Shown piece after piece: positions 18,661 through 28,807 of a DNA stretch of 64,000 bases (positions within the stretch are counted from its first letter, which is position 1; every line of letters starts with the position of its first letter). A program made the position numbers and the translations under genes. The notes under the pieces are model-generated. The model was not told the DNA's origin. It searched no databases and worked only from the letters and a program-made list of their open reading frames with translations. The DNA comes from Polynucleobacter sp. MWH-Braz-FAM2G (GTDB taxonomy: Bacteria > Pseudomonadota > Gammaproteobacteria > Burkholderiales > Burkholderiaceae), in assembly GCF_018687635.1 (NCBI RefSeq), contig NZ_CP061300.1, positions 124,001 to 188,000 of the forward strand, given 5' to 3'.

Positions 18661-19686
18661 TTATTTTGATTGAGTTGCTGCAACAAATGCATCCAGCTTT
18701 TGACGAGCGGCTCCAGAATTAATGGCTGATTTAGCCAAAGAAATACCGCTGGCGATATCTGGAGCTATTCCAGCCACATAAAGCGTAGCTCCCGCGTTTA
18801 GGCAGACGATGTCACTTGGTGACCCAGATTTTCCATCAAGTACATCCAGCACAATTTTTTTAGACTCTGCGGCATTAGCCACTTTAAAACTGCTGGTTGG
18901 GGCTGGAGTTAAACCGAAATCTTTTGGATGAATTTCATATTCACGAACTATGCCGTCTTTTAGTTCGCCCACTAGGGTTGGTCCTTCTAGGGAGATCTCG
19001 TCAAGACCATCGCGACCATAGACTACTAGCGCATGTTCCATGCCTAAGGCTTGTAATACGCGAGCCTGAATGCCTACAAGATCAGCATGAAATACGCCCA
19101 TCAAAATGCGCTTAGCGTCAGCGGGATTGGTAAGAGGACCTAGGATATTAAAGATAGTACGCACACCGAGCTGTTTACGAATTGGCACCACATTTTTCAT
19201 TGCTGGATGATGATTGGGAGCGAACATAAATCCTGCTCCTATGGTGGAAATACAACGAGCCACTTGATCAGCGGATAGCGCTAGATTAACGCCTAATGCT
19301 TCTAATACATCGGCGCTACCTGATTTGCTGCTGACGCTACGGTTGCCATGTTTAGCAATCTTTGCGCCAGCACCAGCAGCAACAAACATCGCCGCTGTTG
19401 AGATGTTAAAGGTGTGCGCTCCATCTCCACCAGTACCCACTACATCAACTAAATGACTACGGTCTTCTACATGTACCGAGGTCGCAAACTCACGCATCAC
19501 TTGCGCGGCAGCTGCAATTTCCCCAACAGTTTCCTTTTTGGTGCGCAATGCCACTAACAGGCCTGCCACTAACTCCGGTGCCATTTCACCACTCATGATC
19601 AGGCGCATCATATCCGTCATCTCATCATGAAAGAGTTCGCGATGTTCAATGCAACGTTGCAGGGCTTCTTGTGGAGTGATTGGCAT
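18661..19686 (-). CDS. trpD: Anthranilate phosphoribosyltransferase
   Basis: The 341-aa enzyme joins anthranilate to PRPP. The PRPP-binding glycine loop '[16 protein letters not shown]' (about residues 82-97) and '[20 protein letters not shown]' are present. '[22 protein letters not shown]' and '[12 protein letters not shown]' complete the family pattern. It is 19 bp downstream of trpG. Confidence 0.97.
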   Translation of the reverse strand: MPITPQEALQRCIEHRELFHDEMTDMMRLIMSGEMAPELVAGLLVALRTKKETVGEIAAAAQVMREFATSVHVEDRSHLVDVVGTGGDGAHTFNISTAAMFVAAGAGAKIAKHGNRSVSSKSGSADVLEALGVNLALSADQVARCISTIGAGFMFAPNHHPAMKNVVPIRKQLGVRTIFNILGPLTNPADAKRILMGVFHADLVGIQARVLQALGMEHALVVYGRDGLDEISLEGPTLVGELKDGIVREYEIHPKDFGLTPAPTSSFKVANAAESKKIVLDVLDGKSGSPSDIVCLNAGATLYVAGIAPDIASGISLAKSAINSGAARQKLDAFVAATQSK

Positions 19687-19705
19687 AGCTCTCGTGATTA
19701 AACAG

Positions 19706-20272
19706 TTATTGATTTTGCAAAAAATTCTTTAGTAGGGCGTGTCCATGCTCAGAAAGAATTGATTCTGGATGAAATTGCACGCCCTCGACAGCAAGATCGC
19801 GATGACGTACGCCCATGATTTCTCCATCAGAAGAAGTCGCAGTAATCTCTAGCGATGAGGGTAATGAGCTTCTCTCAATCGCTAGTGAGTGGTAGCGAGT
19901 CACTTTGAATGGGTTGGGGAGGTTTCTAAATACTCCCAGTCCAGTGTGATGAATGCTGTCAGTTTTGCCATGCATGACTTTTTGGGCGCGAATCACTTTG
20001 CCGCCGAATGCCTCACCAATCGCTTGGTGTCCTAAGCAAACCCCCAGGATCGGAATTTGACCAGCATAACGTTTGATGGTTTCAACGGAAATTCCAGCCT
20101 CAGCAGGACTGCATGGGCCTGGAGAAATGCAGATGCGTGCTGGGTTGAGCTTGGCAATATCCTCCACAGCAATTTCATCATTACGAAATACTTTCACTTC
20201 CTCGCCTAGCTCAGCAAAATATTGCACGAGGTTATAAGTAAAGGAGTCATAGTTATCAATCATTAGGAGCAT
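19706..20272 (-). CDS. trpG: Anthranilate synthase component II (glutamine amidotransferase)
   Basis: The 188-aa class I amidotransferase supplies ammonia to TrpE, and possibly also to PabB. The nucleophile is in '[18 protein letters not shown]'; the His and Glu of the triad are in '[12 protein letters not shown]'. The N-terminus [19 protein letters not shown] is standard. Its first codons overlap the end of trpE by 17 bp, suggesting translational coupling for equal subunit production. Confidence 0.97.
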   Translation of the reverse strand: MLLMIDNYDSFTYNLVQYFAELGEEVKVFRNDEIAVEDIAKLNPARICISPGPCSPAEAGISVETIKRYAGQIPILGVCLGHQAIGEAFGGKVIRAQKVMHGKTDSIHHTGLGVFRNLPNPFKVTRYHSLAIERSSLPSSLEITATSSDGEIMGVRHRDLAVEGVQFHPESILSEHGHALLKNFLQNQ

Positions 20273-21761
20273 CGAGTCCTCCTTGCACTAAATCGGCAGC
20301 AGTCAAAACTGCACGTGCTTTTGCTTCCGTTTCTTTCCACTCAGCCGTTGGGTCTGAATCAGCGACTACACCAGCGCCAGCTTGAGAATGCAACATCCCA
20401 TCTCGGATAACTCCAGTACGTATAGCAATTGCTACATCCATATCTCCCGAGAAGGAGAGATAGCCTACTGCGCCACCATATACACCACGTTTCACAATTT
20501 CCATTTCATCAATGATTTCCATTGCTCGGATTTTAGGCGCCCCCGATAAAGTCCCTGCTGGAAATGTTGCGCGTAGTACATCCATATTGCTCATATTGTT
20601 TAAAAGATCACCCTCTACTGAGCTGACGATGTGTTGAACATGTGAGTACTTTTCAATGGACATCGAGTCAGTTACCTTGACCGAACCAGTTTTGGCAATT
20701 CGCCCTACATCATTACGCGCTAGATCAATTAGCATCACGTGCTCAGCGATTTCTTTGGGGTCTGCCAAAAGCTCTTTAGCTAGTCGCTCATCTTCCTCGG
20801 GGTTTGCACCGCGAGGACGTGTACCTGCGAGTGGGCGTATCGTCACAATCTTCTCGGAGGCTCTTTTTTCTTGGCGCACCAAAATTTCTGGGGATGAACC
20901 AACGATCTGCATGTCCCCAAAGTCATAGAAGTACATATAGGGCGAAGGATTGAGTGAACGCAATGCACGGTAGAGTGCTAATGGTGAATCGGTGAATGGT
21001 TTGCTAATCCGTTGCCCAATAACTACCTGCATACAATCACCAGCCAAAATATATTCTTTGGTTTTTAAAACAGCTTGCTCAAAATCTGCCGCTTTGAATT
21101 TGCGAATGAGATCAGTCTTAGTGCTTGGTAAAGATGGCGGCATTTGCGCTGGTTTCGCAAGACATTTAAGTAATTCTTTTAACCGATCTTGGGCATTCTC
21201 AAATGCATTTGGAGTAGTAGGATCTGCATAAATAATGAAGTAGATTTTTCCAGCAACGTTATCAATGACTGCCAATTGCTCAGTCAACATGAGTTGAATA
21301 TCTGGAACGCCTAATTCATCTGGAAGTTGGTGATTGGCTAAGCGAGATTCGATATATCGTACGGTGTCGTATCCAAAGTATCCTGCGAGACCACCACAAA
21401 AACGTGGCATACCAGGCTGCAATGCAACCTTAAAACGATTGAAATATTTATCTACAAAGTCGAGAGGATTGTCGGTATTAGTTTCTACAACTTTTCCATC
21501 GGTGACGACTTCATTGATTGGAGAGTGAGGAGTTCCAACCGCTCTTACAATTGTTCGAGCAGGTAATCCAATAAAGGAGAAGCGCCCAAAACGTTCCCCA
21601 CCTAAAACGGACTCCAATAGGTAAGTATTTTTCTGACCAAATGTTTGACTGAGTTTGACGTAAAGAGACAGTGGAGTTTCAAGATCCGCTAATACTTCTT
21701 TAACCAGTGGAATACGATTGAAACCCTGTTTTGCCAGAGCATTAAATTCTTCGCGCTGCAT
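20256..21761 (-). CDS. trpE: Anthranilate synthase component I
   Basis: The 501-aa enzyme converts chorismate to anthranilate. The C-terminal chorismate-binding domain is typical: '[14 protein letters not shown]', '[25 protein letters not shown]', '[19 protein letters not shown]', '[14 protein letters not shown]' and '[20 protein letters not shown]'. The N-terminal regulatory domain carries the 'L-L-E-S' element ('[20 protein letters not shown]') linked to tryptophan feedback in the family. The ATG overlaps the rpe stop as TAATG. Confidence 0.97.
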   Translation of the reverse strand: MQREEFNALAKQGFNRIPLVKEVLADLETPLSLYVKLSQTFGQKNTYLLESVLGGERFGRFSFIGLPARTIVRAVGTPHSPINEVVTDGKVVETNTDNPLDFVDKYFNRFKVALQPGMPRFCGGLAGYFGYDTVRYIESRLANHQLPDELGVPDIQLMLTEQLAVIDNVAGKIYFIIYADPTTPNAFENAQDRLKELLKCLAKPAQMPPSLPSTKTDLIRKFKAADFEQAVLKTKEYILAGDCMQVVIGQRISKPFTDSPLALYRALRSLNPSPYMYFYDFGDMQIVGSSPEILVRQEKRASEKIVTIRPLAGTRPRGANPEEDERLAKELLADPKEIAEHVMLIDLARNDVGRIAKTGSVKVTDSMSIEKYSHVQHIVSSVEGDLLNNMSNMDVLRATFPAGTLSGAPKIRAMEIIDEMEIVKRGVYGGAVGYLSFSGDMDVAIAIRTGVIRDGMLHSQAGAGVVADSDPTAEWKETEAKARAVLTAADLVQGGLDAPND

Positions 21762-22486
21762 TACGATCTTCCTGACTTTTTTAGTTCAGTGCGCATTGCT
21801 GCAATCACTTCAGCATAGTTATCTTTTCCGTAAATTGCAGAGCCCGCAACAAAAGTATCTGCGCCTGCTTGGGCAACGGCTGCAATATTGTCAGTCTTAA
21901 TTCCGCCATCTACTTCAAGACGAATGTGTCGCCCTGTTTCAGCCTGATGAAGATCTAAGCGTTCGCGTACTTGAGTAATCTTGCTAAGGGTGCTTGGAAT
22001 AAATGATTGACCACCAAATCCTGGATTGACAGACATAAGTAATACTAGGTCTAGTAGATCCAAAGTATGGTCAAGATGATCAAGAGGTGTTGCTGGATTT
22101 AGTACTAAACCGGTTTGACAACCTTGATCTCGAATTAAATTTAATGTGCGATTAACGTGAGGGCTCGCCTCGGGATGAAAGCTAATTAAATTAGCACCCG
22201 CTTTGGCAAAGTCAGGAACGATCCGATCGACCGGCTCGATCATCAGGTGCACATCAATTACGGCAGGCTTGCCATTTTTATTTGCGTAAGGGCGAATAGC
22301 CTCACAGACCAAGGGGCCAATTGTGAGATTCGGCACATAGTGGTTATCCATCACATCAAAGTGAATCCAGTCGGCCCCAGCTTTTAAAACGTCCTGAACC
22401 TCTTTGCCTAGGCAGGCGAAGTCGGCAGACAAAATAGATGGAGCAATGACAAATTGACTGTTTGAGGATGATTTTTGACTTTCCAT
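21761..22486 (-). CDS. rpe: Ribulose-phosphate 3-epimerase
   Basis: The 241-aa TIM barrel interconverts ribulose-5-P and xylulose-5-P. Key motifs are '[14 protein letters not shown]', '[19 protein letters not shown]', 'DVHLMIEP', '[17 protein letters not shown]' and '[12 protein letters not shown]'. A ten-residue polar leader precedes the conserved start. It heads the trp operon; the phosphoglycolate phosphatase gene that often sits between rpe and trpE in relatives is absent here. Confidence 0.96.
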   Translation of the reverse strand: MESQKSSSNSQFVIAPSILSADFACLGKEVQDVLKAGADWIHFDVMDNHYVPNLTIGPLVCEAIRPYANKNGKPAVIDVHLMIEPVDRIVPDFAKAGANLISFHPEASPHVNRTLNLIRDQGCQTGLVLNPATPLDHLDHTLDLLDLVLLMSVNPGFGGQSFIPSTLSKITQVRERLDLHQAETGRHIRLEVDGGIKTDNIAAVAQAGADTFVAGSAIYGKDNYAEVIAAMRTELKKSGRS

Positions 22487-22535
22487 CCCTAGATTCTAGC
22501 TTGCAGTTGACCTTAGGATGGAGCAGAATTCGATC

Positions 22536-22910
22536 ATGAATCCTCACGAAATGAGCATTACGGTCAAAGCCCAGTATCTTCCAGAGCAATCTGACCCCGA
22601 TAATCGCCAATTTGCCTTCGCTTATACCGTCACCATCCGAAATACGGGGGCAGCCAGTATTCAACTGATTGCGCGCCATTGGTTCATTACTGATGGCGAT
22701 AATGATGTTCAGGAGGTGCGAGGTTTGGGGGTGGTTGGTCAGCAACCATTACTTCGCTCAGGAGAGCATTTTGAATACACCAGCTGGGCTACTTTGCCTA
22801 CCCCAGCCGGAACGATGCGTGGAGAGTATTTTTGTGTAACTGAAGATGCCCAATTCTTTCAGGCCCCAATTCCAGAGTTTGCTTTAGTGATGCCGCGTAC
22901 TTTGCATTAA
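22536..22910 (+). CDS. apaG: ApaG family protein
   Basis: The 124-aa protein folds as a fibronectin-III-like beta sandwich. 'DPDNRQFAFAYTVTIRNTG' and 'RHWFITDGDNDVQEVRGLGVVGQQPLLRSGEHFEYTS' are highly characteristic, as is 'GTMRGEYFCVTEDAQFF'. It is linked to Co2+/Mg2+ phenotypes in enterics; molecular role unclear. The ATG at 22536 places the leader (MNPHEMSITVKAQYLPEQS) as in E. coli ApaG and has GGAG 12 nt upstream. An in-frame ATG at 22518 would add six residues. It is divergent from rpe. Confidence 0.94.
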   Translation: MNPHEMSITVKAQYLPEQSDPDNRQFAFAYTVTIRNTGAASIQLIARHWFITDGDNDVQEVRGLGVVGQQPLLRSGEHFEYTSWATLPTPAGTMRGEYFCVTEDAQFFQAPIPEFALVMPRTLH

Positions 22911-22928
22911 TGTGGGGTCCCTGAAGCT

Positions 22929-23042
22929 TTATTTTTTGCCTTTTCCCGTCCAAAGAACAATAAATAATAAAAGCCCCAAAGCAACAGCGCCTTCAAATGC
23001 AAACAGTAGCATTGGGTATTCATCGAGTAAATTAGCAATCAT
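22929..23042 (-). CDS. Possible 37-aa single-pass membrane peptide
   Basis: A short frame encodes MIANLLDEYPMLLFAFEGAV followed by a leucine-rich segment and the basic tail 'WTGKGKK'. One clear transmembrane helix (about residues 11-30) with a positive C-terminus is what a real small membrane protein looks like. It fills the otherwise empty gap between apaG and mltA. Its ATG overlaps the divergent mltA ATG (shared CATGAT). No good ribosome-binding site is visible, so it could be chance. Confidence 0.4.
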   Translation of the reverse strand: MIANLLDEYPMLLFAFEGAVALGLLLFIVLWTGKGKK

Positions 23043-24171
23043 GATTTTTAAATTTAAGTTATTGCTAACTAGTGTATTCCTTATCTTGTTAGCCAGTTTA
23101 ATTGGTGGATGCTCTGTTCCTCCCACTCGTAGTGCTGGTTCTCGCTCTGGCAGTTCGGGTGCCGCTCCATCGAGCTATAGCTCTCCTATTGCAAGTTTTA
23201 GTGCTGTTTCTTGGCAGGCTTTACCAGGATGGCAAGAGGATGATATGACTCAGGCATGGCCAGCTTGGTTAAAGAGTTGCGACGCTTTGCGCAAAAAAAA
23301 TAGTGAAGTAAATTGGCGCCAAGTATGCGCTCAAGCAGGTAATGTTTCTGGTGGTGATATTCAGTCAATTCGTAAGTATTTTGAAAGTAATTTTCAGGCC
23401 TATGAAATTCGTACGAGCTCTGGAAGTGATACAGGCTTAATCACTGGTTATTACGAGCCTGTGATGAAGGGTTCGCTGACTCGAACAAGTACTTATAGTA
23501 TTCCGCTTTATGGTTACCCTAATGCGTGGCGCAAATCGAAACCTAATCCAGCTCCAAGCCGTGCTGAACTGATGAGTTCAGGTGTTTTGCAGGGTTCTGA
23601 AATCGCGTGGGTGCAGGATCCTGTGGCTGCGGCGTTTATGCAAATTCAAGGTTCGGGAAAAATTCGCCTTGAAGATGGTCGGACTATTCGTCTTGGCTTT
23701 GCGGGGACCAATGACCAACCCTTTAAATCATTTGCACAATGGCTCTTGGATCGTAAAGAAATTACCCGCAGTGAAGCGACGATGCAGGGCATATCGCAAT
23801 GGGCTAAACGTAATCCTGGCCAAGTGAATGAAATGCTTAACGCCAACCCACGTTTTGTGTTCTTTAAAGAATTGCCAGGAAATGTAGCGGCAGATTTAGG
23901 TCCCAATGGAGCCCTTGGTGTGCCATTAACTAGCGAACGCAGTATTGCAGTTGATTTACAGGCCTTGCCAATAGGGGCACCAGTATTTTTGGCAACAACT
24001 AAACCGCTAAGCAGTCAGCCTTTGCAAAAACTAGTAATGGCGCAGGACACTGGCAAAGCAATTGTTGGTGGTGTACGAGCTGATTACTATTGGGGATCGG
24101 GAGATTCTGCTGGAGAGATGGCTGGTCGCATGAAGCAGAATGGTCGAATGTGGTTGCTGCTTCCCCGCTAG
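23041..24171 (+). CDS. mltA: Membrane-bound lytic murein transglycosylase A
   Basis: The 376-aa lipoprotein precursor has 'LLLTSVFLILLASLIGGCS' as lipoprotein signal, with the lipobox Cys near residue 24 and a Ser-rich linker. The MltA domain shows 'LITGYYEPVMKGSLTRTSTYSIPLYG', 'AAFMQIQGSGKIRLEDGRTIRLGFAGTND', and the 3D domain end 'LVMAQDTGKAIVGGVRADYYWG' with the catalytic Asp. It cleaves peptidoglycan to 1,6-anhydro products at the outer membrane. The ATG at 23041 is used because it begins the lipoprotein signal. Its TAG shares CTAG with the stop of the convergent amidohydrolase. Confidence 0.95.
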   Translation: MIFKFKLLLTSVFLILLASLIGGCSVPPTRSAGSRSGSSGAAPSSYSSPIASFSAVSWQALPGWQEDDMTQAWPAWLKSCDALRKKNSEVNWRQVCAQAGNVSGGDIQSIRKYFESNFQAYEIRTSSGSDTGLITGYYEPVMKGSLTRTSTYSIPLYGYPNAWRKSKPNPAPSRAELMSSGVLQGSEIAWVQDPVAAAFMQIQGSGKIRLEDGRTIRLGFAGTNDQPFKSFAQWLLDRKEITRSEATMQGISQWAKRNPGQVNEMLNANPRFVFFKELPGNVAADLGPNGALGVPLTSERSIAVDLQALPIGAPVFLATTKPLSSQPLQKLVMAQDTGKAIVGGVRADYYWGSGDSAGEMAGRMKQNGRMWLLLPR

Positions 24172-25367
24172 TTAGTTTTTTCTAAGAAACGTTGAGCTAG
24201 TTTGACCCAATAGCTCACGCCTACTGGGATCAATGCGTCATTGAAATCATAAGAAGGGTTATGCAAATGGCATGGGCCCATACCGTGACCTACCGAGCGA
24301 TGATCACCATCACCATTGCCCAAAAACACATAGCAGCCGGGTTTCTCTAGCAACATAAATGCAAAGTCTTCCGCACCCATTGTGGGGTCGATGGATTCAT
24401 TTACATTTTGTTTGCCAACTAGTTCACTCATCACTTCAGTAGCAAATTTCACTTCTTCGGCATGATTAATGAGCGGTGGGTAATTTCTTGAGAAGGTGAT
24501 TTCGGCTTTGCAATCAAAAGCGCTTGCAACACTGTGAGCGATTTCTCGAAGGCGTTGTTCGATGAGGTCGAGTACTCCTAAAGTAAATGTGCGTACCGTT
24601 CCGCCAATAAACGCGCTATCAGGAATGACATTGCTTGTTTCGCCCGCATGAAATTGCGTGATGGATAAAACTGCGGCATCTACAGGGCGCTTATTGCGCG
24701 TGATGATGCTTTGCAATGCCAGCACTATTTGTGCTCCAGTCAATACTGGGTCTGCGCTATTGTGAGGTAATGCCGCATGCCCACCTTTGCCTGTGATGGT
24801 AACTTCAAAAGCATTGCTTGACGCCATCATTGGGCCAGGCGTCACACCAAAATGGCCCTCTGCTAAGCCGGGCCAGTTATGCAATCCAAATACAGCGTCG
24901 CATGGAAAATCTTTGAAAAGACCATCATTAATCATTTCTTTGGCGCCCGCACCACCTTCTTCGGCTGGCTGGAAAATAAAAATTACCGTACCTTTGAAAT
25001 CACGATGATTCGATAAATATTGTGCGGCACCCAATAGCATGGCGGTATGGCCATCATGGCCACAAGCATGCATCTTTCCAGGATTTTTTGAAGCATGAGC
25101 AAAGTTGTTGTGCTCTTGTAAGGGCAGTGCATCCATATCGGCGCGCAGACCAATCATCTTGCCTGGTCCTAGGTCGCCATCCAAACGACCAACCACCCCA
25201 GTTTTACCCATGCCACGATAAACAGTAATACCCCAGCTAGAAAGCGCTTCCGCAACTAAATCGGATGTGCGATTTTCTTCGAAACGCAGTTCAGGGTGCG
25301 CATGAATATTGCGTCTAATTTCCTGAATGGTTTCTGCTGAGTCAGTAATTTCAGAGAGTAAATGCAT
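24168..25367 (-). CDS. M20 family amidohydrolase (hippurate hydrolase-like)
   Basis: The 399-aa protein is an M20D peptidase/amidohydrolase. The metal sites are in 'MHACGHDGHTAMLLGAAQYL', 'IFQPAEEGGAGAKEMINDG' and the C-terminal 'PTMGAEDFAFMLLEKPGC'. The dimerisation domain has 'NAFEVTITGKGGHAALPH'. Members hydrolyse N-acyl amino acids such as hippurate, N-acetyl-cysteine or auxin conjugates; this substrate is not determinable. It is a single gene between mltA (shared stop) and bioD. Confidence 0.9.
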   Translation of the reverse strand: MHLLSEITDSAETIQEIRRNIHAHPELRFEENRTSDLVAEALSSWGITVYRGMGKTGVVGRLDGDLGPGKMIGLRADMDALPLQEHNNFAHASKNPGKMHACGHDGHTAMLLGAAQYLSNHRDFKGTVIFIFQPAEEGGAGAKEMINDGLFKDFPCDAVFGLHNWPGLAEGHFGVTPGPMMASSNAFEVTITGKGGHAALPHNSADPVLTGAQIVLALQSIITRNKRPVDAAVLSITQFHAGETSNVIPDSAFIGGTVRTFTLGVLDLIEQRLREIAHSVASAFDCKAEITFSRNYPPLINHAEEVKFATEVMSELVGKQNVNESIDPTMGAEDFAFMLLEKPGCYVFLGNGDGDHRSVGHGMGPCHLHNPSYDFNDALIPVGVSYWVKLAQRFLEKTN

Positions 25368-25424
25368 ATCTTCATCTTATCCGAAAGTCTATTAATTTGC
25401 CTCTTTTGGGGTGAGGGCTATTAA

Positions 25425-26144
25425 TTAACTCTTCGGTAGTTGAATGTGCTGTGCAGCAAAATTTAGAGCTTCAATTGAATACGGGCTATTGGGTGGCTTG
25501 CGCAGCTCTTCAGGTAGGGGCGGAACACATCCTAAAAAAGGTGCTGAGATTCTAGTTTTTAGAGTCCGAAGATTTTCTTGTAGAAATGGCATTTCTTCGG
25601 ACAGGGAATTTGCTATCCATCCCACAAACTTCAAATTACGCAACTTAATAGCTTCATAGGTTAGCAGGGCATGATTAATGCAACCTAATTTCATGCCCAC
25701 CACTAGAATGATCGGCAAATCAATTTCTTTTGCAAAACTACTCAAATCTTCATGATCATTTAAGGGAATGATTAAGCCGCCGGCACCCTCAACCACCACG
25801 CAATCTGCCTGATCTTGAATCTTTTGAAAGGCCTTTGCCATTACATCCCTTTTTAATAGCAAACCTTGTTGAATGGCAGCTAGATGAGGCGCTGCGGGTG
25901 TTTGCAACACATAGGGGCATATATTCAAGTCATCAGAATTTAGATTTGATGCCACCCTTAAAGTTTCTATATCTTCATTGAAGATTTCGCCATCTGGGTT
26001 GGTATAAGTGCCAGCCACGACCGGTTTAAAACCAAGGGTCTTAATTTCTCGCTCGCGTAATTTCAGTATTAGCGCACCAGCTACTAAAGTTTTACCAATT
26101 TCAGTGTCGGTGCCGGTTACAAAAAACCCTTTGGGCTTATTCAT
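25425..26144 (-). CDS. bioD: Dethiobiotin synthetase
   Basis: The 239-aa enzyme uses ATP and CO2 to close the ureido ring of dethiobiotin from DAPA. The P-loop is 'GFFVTGTDTEIGKTLVAGAL', where most homologues read GTDTxVGKT. 'CVVVEGAGGLIIPLND' and 'PIILVVGMKLGCINHALLT' follow. The ATG at 26144 overlaps the end of bioF by 8 bp; the frame stays open far upstream inside bioF but that part is not homologous. It is last in the bioA-bioF-bioD operon. Confidence 0.95.
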   Translation of the reverse strand: MNKPKGFFVTGTDTEIGKTLVAGALILKLREREIKTLGFKPVVAGTYTNPDGEIFNEDIETLRVASNLNSDDLNICPYVLQTPAAPHLAAIQQGLLLKRDVMAKAFQKIQDQADCVVVEGAGGLIIPLNDHEDLSSFAKEIDLPIILVVGMKLGCINHALLTYEAIKLRNLKFVGWIANSLSEEMPFLQENLRTLKTRISAPFLGCVPPLPEELRKPPNSPYSIEALNFAAQHIQLPKS

Positions 26145-27375
26145 GATCCGCCCTTTGAATGACTGTTTGCTCAATTTTTTGTAGAGTTGAAATGAGTAGG
26201 CGCAAATCTGCTTCACTGTGATTTGCTGAAAATGTAATACGTAATCTGGCGCTTCCGCTAGGTACGGTTGGTGGGCGAATGGCCGGAATCCAGTAACCTG
26301 CCTCATCTAATAATTTGGCTGCAAGTAAGGCATTGGCGTTGCTACCCAAAATTACAGGTTGAATAGCGGTGCAGGAGGGGACTTTTTCCCATTGAGAAAA
26401 ATGCATCTCTTCCTGCCATATCTTAATTAATTTATTTAAATGAGAGCGACGACTACTTCCTTCGAATCCATGAATTATTTCTAGGCTCTTTGAGAGGGTG
26501 TGTGCGATTGCGGGTGGAGTAGCTGTGCTGTAAATAAAGGGACGCCCCTTTTGTATTACCCATTCAATCAATGTTTGTTCTGCGCAAACAAAAGCACCGC
26601 TAACTCCTGCCGCTTTTCCAAGAGTGCCGATATACACAATTCGATCAGAACAAATATTTTCTTGTTCCAAAATGCCGTGACCATTTTTTCCTAATACGCC
26701 AAAACCATGTGCATCATCTATCAATAGCAATGCGTCATATTTTTGAGCAAGCCCCAATAATTTTTTAACGGGAGCTAAATCACCATCCATACTAAAGACT
26801 CCATCGGTGACAATAATCTTTAGGAGGTTTTTATCCGTTTTAAGTGTTTCATTTAATGTATCGAGTTGCGTATGGTCGAACAAGGTGACATTCGCTTTTG
26901 TTTGAGCAGTCGCCAAACGAATGCCATCAATTAAGGATGCATGATTTAACCTTGCTGAATAAATGCTAGTAGCTCCATGAGGCGCAAGTTTTACCAAAGA
27001 GGTGATAGCGGTAATATTTGCAAGATACCCTGTGCTAAAAAATAACGCGCGTGCATTTGGTATATGGTCTTTTTGAAATGTTGCCAGTTCTTTTTCTAGG
27101 GCCTCGTGTGCGACGCTGTGACCACTAATTAAATGCGAGGCACCACTACCAACCCCATATTTTTGACCGCCTTCCGCAAGTGCTGCAACCAAATCGGGAT
27201 GATTAGCCAGCCCTAGGTAGTCATTGCTACAGAATGTTTTTAGTTCTCGCCCTTCAATCGTAGCTTTTGTATCGCACGGAGATTCTGTTGCTCTTAATGT
27301 TCGTTTGAGTAATTGCGATTCAAGTTTTGCAAGTTGCTCATGCGCCAAATGCAAGGCTTTAAATGAGTTCGTCAT
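26137..27375 (-). CDS. bioF: 8-amino-7-oxononanoate synthase
   Basis: The 412-aa PLP enzyme condenses pimeloyl-ACP/CoA with L-alanine. Recognisable parts are 'FCSNDYLGLANHPDLVAAL', 'GVGSGASHLISGHSVAHEALE', 'LLIDDAHGFGVLGKNGHG' (PLP-binding Asp/His) and 'YIGTLGKAAGVSGAFV' with the PLP Lys. The C-terminal 'IRPPTVPSGSARLRITFSA' is invariant in the family. It overlaps bioA (TCATG on the plus strand) and bioD. Confidence 0.96.
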   Translation of the reverse strand: MTNSFKALHLAHEQLAKLESQLLKRTLRATESPCDTKATIEGRELKTFCSNDYLGLANHPDLVAALAEGGQKYGVGSGASHLISGHSVAHEALEKELATFQKDHIPNARALFFSTGYLANITAITSLVKLAPHGATSIYSARLNHASLIDGIRLATAQTKANVTLFDHTQLDTLNETLKTDKNLLKIIVTDGVFSMDGDLAPVKKLLGLAQKYDALLLIDDAHGFGVLGKNGHGILEQENICSDRIVYIGTLGKAAGVSGAFVCAEQTLIEWVIQKGRPFIYSTATPPAIAHTLSKSLEIIHGFEGSSRRSHLNKLIKIWQEEMHFSQWEKVPSCTAIQPVILGSNANALLAAKLLDEAGYWIPAIRPPTVPSGSARLRITFSANHSEADLRLLISTLQKIEQTVIQRADHE

Positions 27376-28718
27376 GCCAATGTTTTCTTAAGTGCGTCTT
27401 GCACTGAGGTGCCTAGTTGCAAAGTTTCGCTCGGAGACAAAATGTATGGAGGCATCACATAGATGGTGTTACCTATAGGCCTAATCAACACCCCTCCTTC
27501 TAAGCCGTTAGCAAACATTTCTCGAGAAAATGTTTTAGGATTTTTTAAGAAATCATTTTTGACATCAAATGCCAAAATCATTCCTTGCTGGCGCCAATGT
27601 TCAATTCGCAAATCACTCTTTGCCCACGCAAATGCATTGGCTAAATCATTAGAGCGCTCAATATTTTTTTCCAACACTTTGTCAGTGGCAAAAATATCTA
27701 GACAAGCGAGTGCAGCAGCGCAAGCCAATGGATTTCCAGTGTATGAATGAGAATGTAAAAATCCTTGCTGAGTTTGATCGCCATAAAAGGCTTGGTAAAT
27801 TTTGTCGGTAGTAAGACAAAGAGAAAGTGGCAGGTAGCCACCGCTTATGCCCTTAGAGAGAGTTAAGAAGTCTGGCCAAATGCCTGCGTGTTCGCATGCA
27901 AAAAATTTGCCGCTTCGACCACAGCCTACTGCAATCTCATCCGCAATTAAATGTACATCGTAACGATCGCACAGTTCCCTTACCAGTCGAAGATACTCAG
28001 GTGAATGCATCGCCATTTGTCCGGCACATTGCACTAGCGGCTCAACGATGATGGCGGCAATATTGTGGTGCTCTTTTGCAAATAACTTCTCAAGTTCTTT
28101 TGCCGCATTTTTGGCGACGCCTTCTGCGCTTTCGCCAGATTTTGCTTTACGTGCATCGGGCGAAGAGACGGTGAACACATCTTGTAATAGCAACCCATAT
28201 GCTTCACGAAAGATGGCAACATCAGTTACCGCTAATGCGCCAAGTGTCTCGCCGTGATAACCGTTCTCGAGACATACAAATTTTTTCTTTTGTGTTTGAC
28301 CATTGAGCTGCCAATAGTGATGACTCATCTTTAGTGCAATTTCAACTGCAGAGGCGCCATCAGAGGCGTAGAAGGCATGTCCTAAATGATGATGAGTTAA
28401 TGCAGAAAGTTTTTCAGATAGCTCCACAACGGGGGTATGAGTAAAGCCAGCCAACATCACATGCTCAATTTTTTCTAATTGCGCAGTGATTGCTTGATTG
28501 ATGCGTGGATTTGAATGGCCAAATAAATTTGTCCACCATGAACTAATTGCGTCAAGTAGCGCATGGCCGTTTTCGTCGTATAGCCAAGCGCCTTTCCCTT
28601 TTGAGATGGCAACTAGCGGAAAGGACTCATGCTGTTTCATTTGTGTGCAGGGGTGCCAAACGGTGGCGAGACTGCGATCGACGAGCGGAGTTTGATTTAA
28701 ATCAGAAATAACCTTCAT
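27372..28718 (-). CDS. bioA: Adenosylmethionine-8-amino-7-oxononanoate aminotransferase
   Basis: The 448-aa class III aminotransferase uses SAM as amino donor to make DAPA. Motifs are 'VWHPCTQMKQHESFPLV' at the N-terminus, 'AISSWWTNLFGHSNPRIN', 'YASDGASAVEIALKMSHHYW', 'LIADEIAVGCGRSGKFFACEHAG' and 'LTLSKGISGGYLPLSLCLTT' with the PLP Lys. It is divergent from bioB with about 90 bp between the two starts. bioC and bioH for pimeloyl synthesis are not in the window. Confidence 0.96.
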   Translation of the reverse strand: MKVISDLNQTPLVDRSLATVWHPCTQMKQHESFPLVAISKGKGAWLYDENGHALLDAISSWWTNLFGHSNPRINQAITAQLEKIEHVMLAGFTHTPVVELSEKLSALTHHHLGHAFYASDGASAVEIALKMSHHYWQLNGQTQKKKFVCLENGYHGETLGALAVTDVAIFREAYGLLLQDVFTVSSPDARKAKSGESAEGVAKNAAKELEKLFAKEHHNIAAIIVEPLVQCAGQMAMHSPEYLRLVRELCDRYDVHLIADEIAVGCGRSGKFFACEHAGIWPDFLTLSKGISGGYLPLSLCLTTDKIYQAFYGDQTQQGFLHSHSYTGNPLACAAALACLDIFATDKVLEKNIERSNDLANAFAWAKSDLRIEHWRQQGMILAFDVKNDFLKNPKTFSREMFANGLEGGVLIRPIGNTIYVMPPYILSPSETLQLGTSVQDALKKTLA

Positions 28719-28807
28719 GTTTGATATTTGAACACTAGTTTTTCCAAATTTAGGTCTGTATCTGTTATGTTTATGCCTTGAATCTACCTAATTTCTGGAA
28801 TTTGCCC

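Noticed and set aside
22487..22535. Possible trp leader/attenuator before rpe-trpE
   Set aside because: Only 49 bp separate rpe from apaG and there is no Trp-rich leader peptide or terminator/antiterminator pair. No attenuator precedes trpE either, since it overlaps rpe.
26145..26306. Long N-terminal extension of bioD
   Set aside because: The extra 54 codons lie in the bioF coding sequence in another frame, and the BioD family begins at the ATG at 26144.
28719..28807. BirA- or BioR-type operator between bioA and bioB
   Set aside because: I found no long dyad like the E. coli bio operator and no TTATCTATAA-like BioR site in the spacer. Regulation may exist but cannot be read.
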